The notes under the pieces are model-generated. The model was not told the origin of the DNA. It made no database searches and was given only the letters and a program-made list of their open reading frames with translations. Made by a program: the position numbers and the translations under genes. From Campylobacterales bacterium (GTDB taxonomy: Bacteria > Campylobacterota > Campylobacteria > Campylobacterales > QNZT01), in NCBI GenBank assembly GCA_027080605.1, contig JALWRO010000080.1, forward strand, positions 1-7,848: a stretch of DNA of 7,848 bases, given 5' to 3'. This document shows positions 5,714 through 7,848 of the stretch, piece by piece (within the stretch, counting starts at the first letter, position 1; every line of letters starts with the position of its first letter).

Positions 5714-6910
5714 TTATGCCTTTACCGCTTCGATACCCGGAAGCATTTTCCCTTCCAGCAACTCAAGACTCGCACCACCACCTGTAGAGATAAACGTCAT
5801 CTCATCGATATCACCGGCACGCTGTACCACATCCGCCGTATCACCACCACCGATAATTGTCGTTGCATGGGACTCGGCTATGTAGTGACTCATCATAAAA
5901 GAGCCTTTGGAGTATTTATCCATCTCATAAACACCCATCGGACCGTTCCAGAGAATTGTCTGTGCATCATTGAGCGCTTCACGGAAGAGTCTGTTTGTCG
6001 CAGGACCGACATCCAGTCCCATCCAGTCAGCAGGAATTTCCTGAATAGGCAAGTATTTCACCGGCGCAGTTTCACTGAACTCCGGTGCAACCACCAGATC
6101 CACCGGAAGATAGAGTTTTACACCTCTTCCCATCGCACGGTAGATAATTTTTTTTGCATCTTCGATCAAATGATCTTCCACCAGCGATTTACCAACCTCA
6201 TACCCCTGCGCTTTCAAAAATGTAAATGCCATACCCCCGCCGATAATCAACTTATCGACTTTATCCACCAGATTGACAAGCGCTTGCAATTTTCCGGATA
6301 CCTTGCTTCCCCCGACAACTGCTACAAAAGGACGAATCGGGGACATCACAGATTTATAGAAAAAGTTAACCTCTTTTTGCATCAAAAAGCCCGCTGCTTT
6401 ATGATGCCTGTCAAAATGCGCCGGCAATGCAAAAATAGAAGCATGTTTCCGGTGACTCGCACCAAATGCATCATTGATATAAAAATCTGCCATAGAAGCC
6501 AGTCTCTCCGCAAATTTGTCATCATTTGCCGTTTCACCGGGATTATAGCGGAGATTTTCCAACAGAAGAATCTCACCCTCTTCCAGGTTTTGGGCAATTT
6601 CAATCGTATCATCACCAACAACATTTTCCGCCATCTTAATATCCATTTTCAACAAAGAGTGCAATCTTTTGGCAATAGGCTTCAATGAGTCTTTCTCTTC
6701 ATTCCATTCACCCGGTTTCGGACGTCCGAAGTGACTTGCCAGAATAATCTTACAGTCATGATCAAGACAGTAGCGAATTGTCGGCAATGCGGAGCGAATT
6801 CTTCTGTCATCACTGATATTACCGAACTCATCCATCGGAACATTAAAGTCACATCGGATTAGTACACGTTGCCCATCTAACTCCAAATCTTTCACAGATA
6901 ATAGTTTCAT
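5714..6910 (-). CDS. pgk: Phosphoglycerate kinase
   Basis: This cytoplasmic enzyme catalyses reversible phosphate transfer between 1,3-bisphosphoglycerate and ADP. The 398-residue product is full length, with both lobes present. In the N-terminal substrate lobe are RCDFNVP (19-25), SHFGRPKP (59-66), LLENLRYNPGE (116-126) and FGASHRKHAS (149-158). In the C-terminal nucleotide lobe are VVGGSKVSGK (198-207), WNGPMGVYE (321-329), GGGDT (354-358) and STGGGASLELLEGKMLPG (375-392). Basic residues of the 3-phosphoglycerate site are in place. The ATG follows AAAGGAA, which overlaps the gap stop codon, leaving a nine-base spacer. In an autotroph, which is suggested but not shown here, the pathway would run mainly toward sugar synthesis. 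Confidence 0.98.
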   Translation of the reverse strand: MKLLSVKDLELDGQRVLIRCDFNVPMDEFGNISDDRRIRSALPTIRYCLDHDCKIILASHFGRPKPGEWNEEKDSLKPIAKRLHSLLKMDIKMAENVVGDDTIEIAQNLEEGEILLLENLRYNPGETANDDKFAERLASMADFYINDAFGASHRKHASIFALPAHFDRHHKAAGFLMQKEVNFFYKSVMSPIRPFVAVVGGSKVSGKLQALVNLVDKVDKLIIGGGMAFTFLKAQGYEVGKSLVEDHLIEDAKKIIYRAMGRGVKLYLPVDLVVAPEFSETAPVKYLPIQEIPADWMGLDVGPATNRLFREALNDAQTILWNGPMGVYEMDKYSKGSFMMSHYIAESHATTIIGGGDTADVVQRAGDIDEMTFISTGGGASLELLEGKMLPGIEAVKA

Positions 6911-6919
6911 TAATTTCCT

Positions 6920-7848
6920 TTATGATTTTGCAATATGCGCAGCCATATCGATCAAGCGGCAACTGTAGCCCCACTCGTTGTCGTACCATGCCATGACTTT
7001 GACAAAGTTACCGTCAACCACCTGTGTCAAATCTCCTGCCACAATAGCACTGATCGGACAACCGATAAAATCTGAAGAGACACGTTTGTCATAATCTACA
7101 AGAATATAATCTTTCATCTTACCGTTTTGTGCCGCTTCAAATGCTGCATTGACTTCCTCTTTCGTTGTCTCTTTTTTGACGATGACATTCAAATCGATCA
7201 TAGAGACATCCGGGGTCGGTACACGGATAGACTGCCCGTTAAGTTTTCCCTGAAGGTGTGGCATTACCAATCCTATCGCTTTAGCGGCACCCGTCGTCGT
7301 TGGAATCATATTCACAGCAGCAGCACGTGCACGACGCGGATCTTTTTTATGTTTAACATCCAAAATATTCTGATCATTCGTATAGGAGTGTACCGTAGTT
7401 ACCAAACCTTTTTCAATCCCAAACGCATCATCAATCACTTTAGTCACCGGAGCCAGACAATTGGTCGTACAACTGGCATTGGAAACAATCTTCTGCCCCG
7501 CATATTCATGTTCATTCACACCCATCACAAATGTCGGTGTCTCTTTATCTTTTGCAGGGGCGGAAAAGAGTACTTTTTTAATCCCTTTGTCAATATACGG
7601 CTGTGATTTCTCCTGCGTATAGAAAGCACCCGTACACTCCAGAAGCACTTCCGCGCCATACTTGGCAAAATCGAGATTTTTAGGATCTCTGTCATTGAGA
7701 AACTTTACTTTCGATTTACCAATCTGCATATAATCATCTTCAAGAATTTCAACCGTATCATCAAACGTACCGTGCACGCTGTCATATTTTAAAAGATATT
7801 TTGTCATTTCACGATCTGTCGTATCGTTAACCGCTACCAGTTCTATAT
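6920..7848 (-). CDS. gap: Glyceraldehyde-3-phosphate dehydrogenase, N-terminus cut by window edge
   Basis: This enzyme oxidises and phosphorylates glyceraldehyde 3-phosphate to 1,3-bisphosphoglycerate, or the reverse in gluconeogenesis. The frame stays open from the internal Met at 7807 to the right edge. Those extra 13 codons read IELVAVNDTTDRE, the end of the first Rossmann strand region, so 7807 is not the start. About 20-25 N-terminal residues, including the GFGRIGR motif, lie outside. The catalytic SNASCTTNC is present with its first Cys encoded at 7471-7469, and the partner His is in TVHSYTNDQ. The D of VND and the MP pair in GLVMPHLQGKLNG are consistent with an NAD-preferring enzyme, but this is inference. 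It is the first of the gap-pgk-tpiA set; its promoter is not in the window. Confidence 0.97.
   Translation of the reverse strand, partial: IELVAVNDTTDREMTKYLLKYDSVHGTFDDTVEILEDDYMQIGKSKVKFLNDRDPKNLDFAKYGAEVLLECTGAFYTQEKSQPYIDKGIKKVLFSAPAKDKETPTFVMGVNEHEYAGQKIVSNASCTTNCLAPVTKVIDDAFGIEKGLVTTVHSYTNDQNILDVKHKKDPRRARAAAVNMIPTTTGAAKAIGLVMPHLQGKLNGQSIRVPTPDVSMIDLNVIVKKETTKEEVNAAFEAAQNGKMKDYILVDYDKRVSSDFIGCPISAIVAGDLTQVVDGNFVKVMAWYDNEWGYSCRLIDMAAHIAKS

Noticed and set aside
6290..6313. Pgk loop GGSKVSGK differs from the common GGAKVxDK
   Set aside because: This position is variable in the family; E. coli, from memory, has GGSKVSTK. It is not a missing catalytic residue.
5678..6688. Long plus-strand open frame antisense to pgk
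   Set aside because: The translation is rich in His, Arg, Cys and Phe with no family motif, and it lies fully opposite a well-supported pgk. It is a shadow of codon bias on the other strand.

Overview
The window reads almost entirely on the minus strand and holds two conserved housekeeping blocks. Protein style and gene order suggest a member of the Campylobacterota, perhaps a Sulfurovum- or Sulfurimonas-like bacterium. The clues are a gap-pgk-tpiA cluster like that of Campylobacter, a short TpiA and L3, moderate GC and very tight gene packing. The taxonomic call is inference from memory, not from a search.

Transcription runs from high to low coordinates. At the right end, 7848 down to 5003, are gap (its N-terminus lies outside the window), pgk and tpiA, spaced 3-9 bases apart. 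They encode three consecutive triose-phosphate steps of glycolysis/gluconeogenesis. Next, at 4899-4348, comes a membrane CDP-alcohol phosphatidyltransferase, probably a phosphatidylserine synthase, with its own candidate -10 box. The 210-base gap at 4138-4347 carries a near-consensus sigma-70 promoter, TTGACT-17-TATACT, and a short leader with a small perfect hairpin.

From 4137 to the left edge is the start of the S10 ribosomal protein operon in canonical order: rpsJ, rplC, rplD, rplW, rplB, rpsS, rplV, and rpsC cut by the window edge. Junctions range from a 4-base overlap to 9-base gaps, so translational coupling is likely. Together the products build the peptidyl transferase centre (L2, L3, L4), the polypeptide exit tunnel (L4, L22, L23) and the 30S head (S3, S10, S19).

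The one clear departure from the textbook is rplV. Its L22 is about twice the usual length, with a Lys/Ala/Glu-rich linker followed by a helix-hairpin-helix-like C-terminal domain. I saw no mobile element, CRISPR array, tRNA or rRNA, and no evidence of an accessory or defence system. No stretch over 300 bases lacks a gene.
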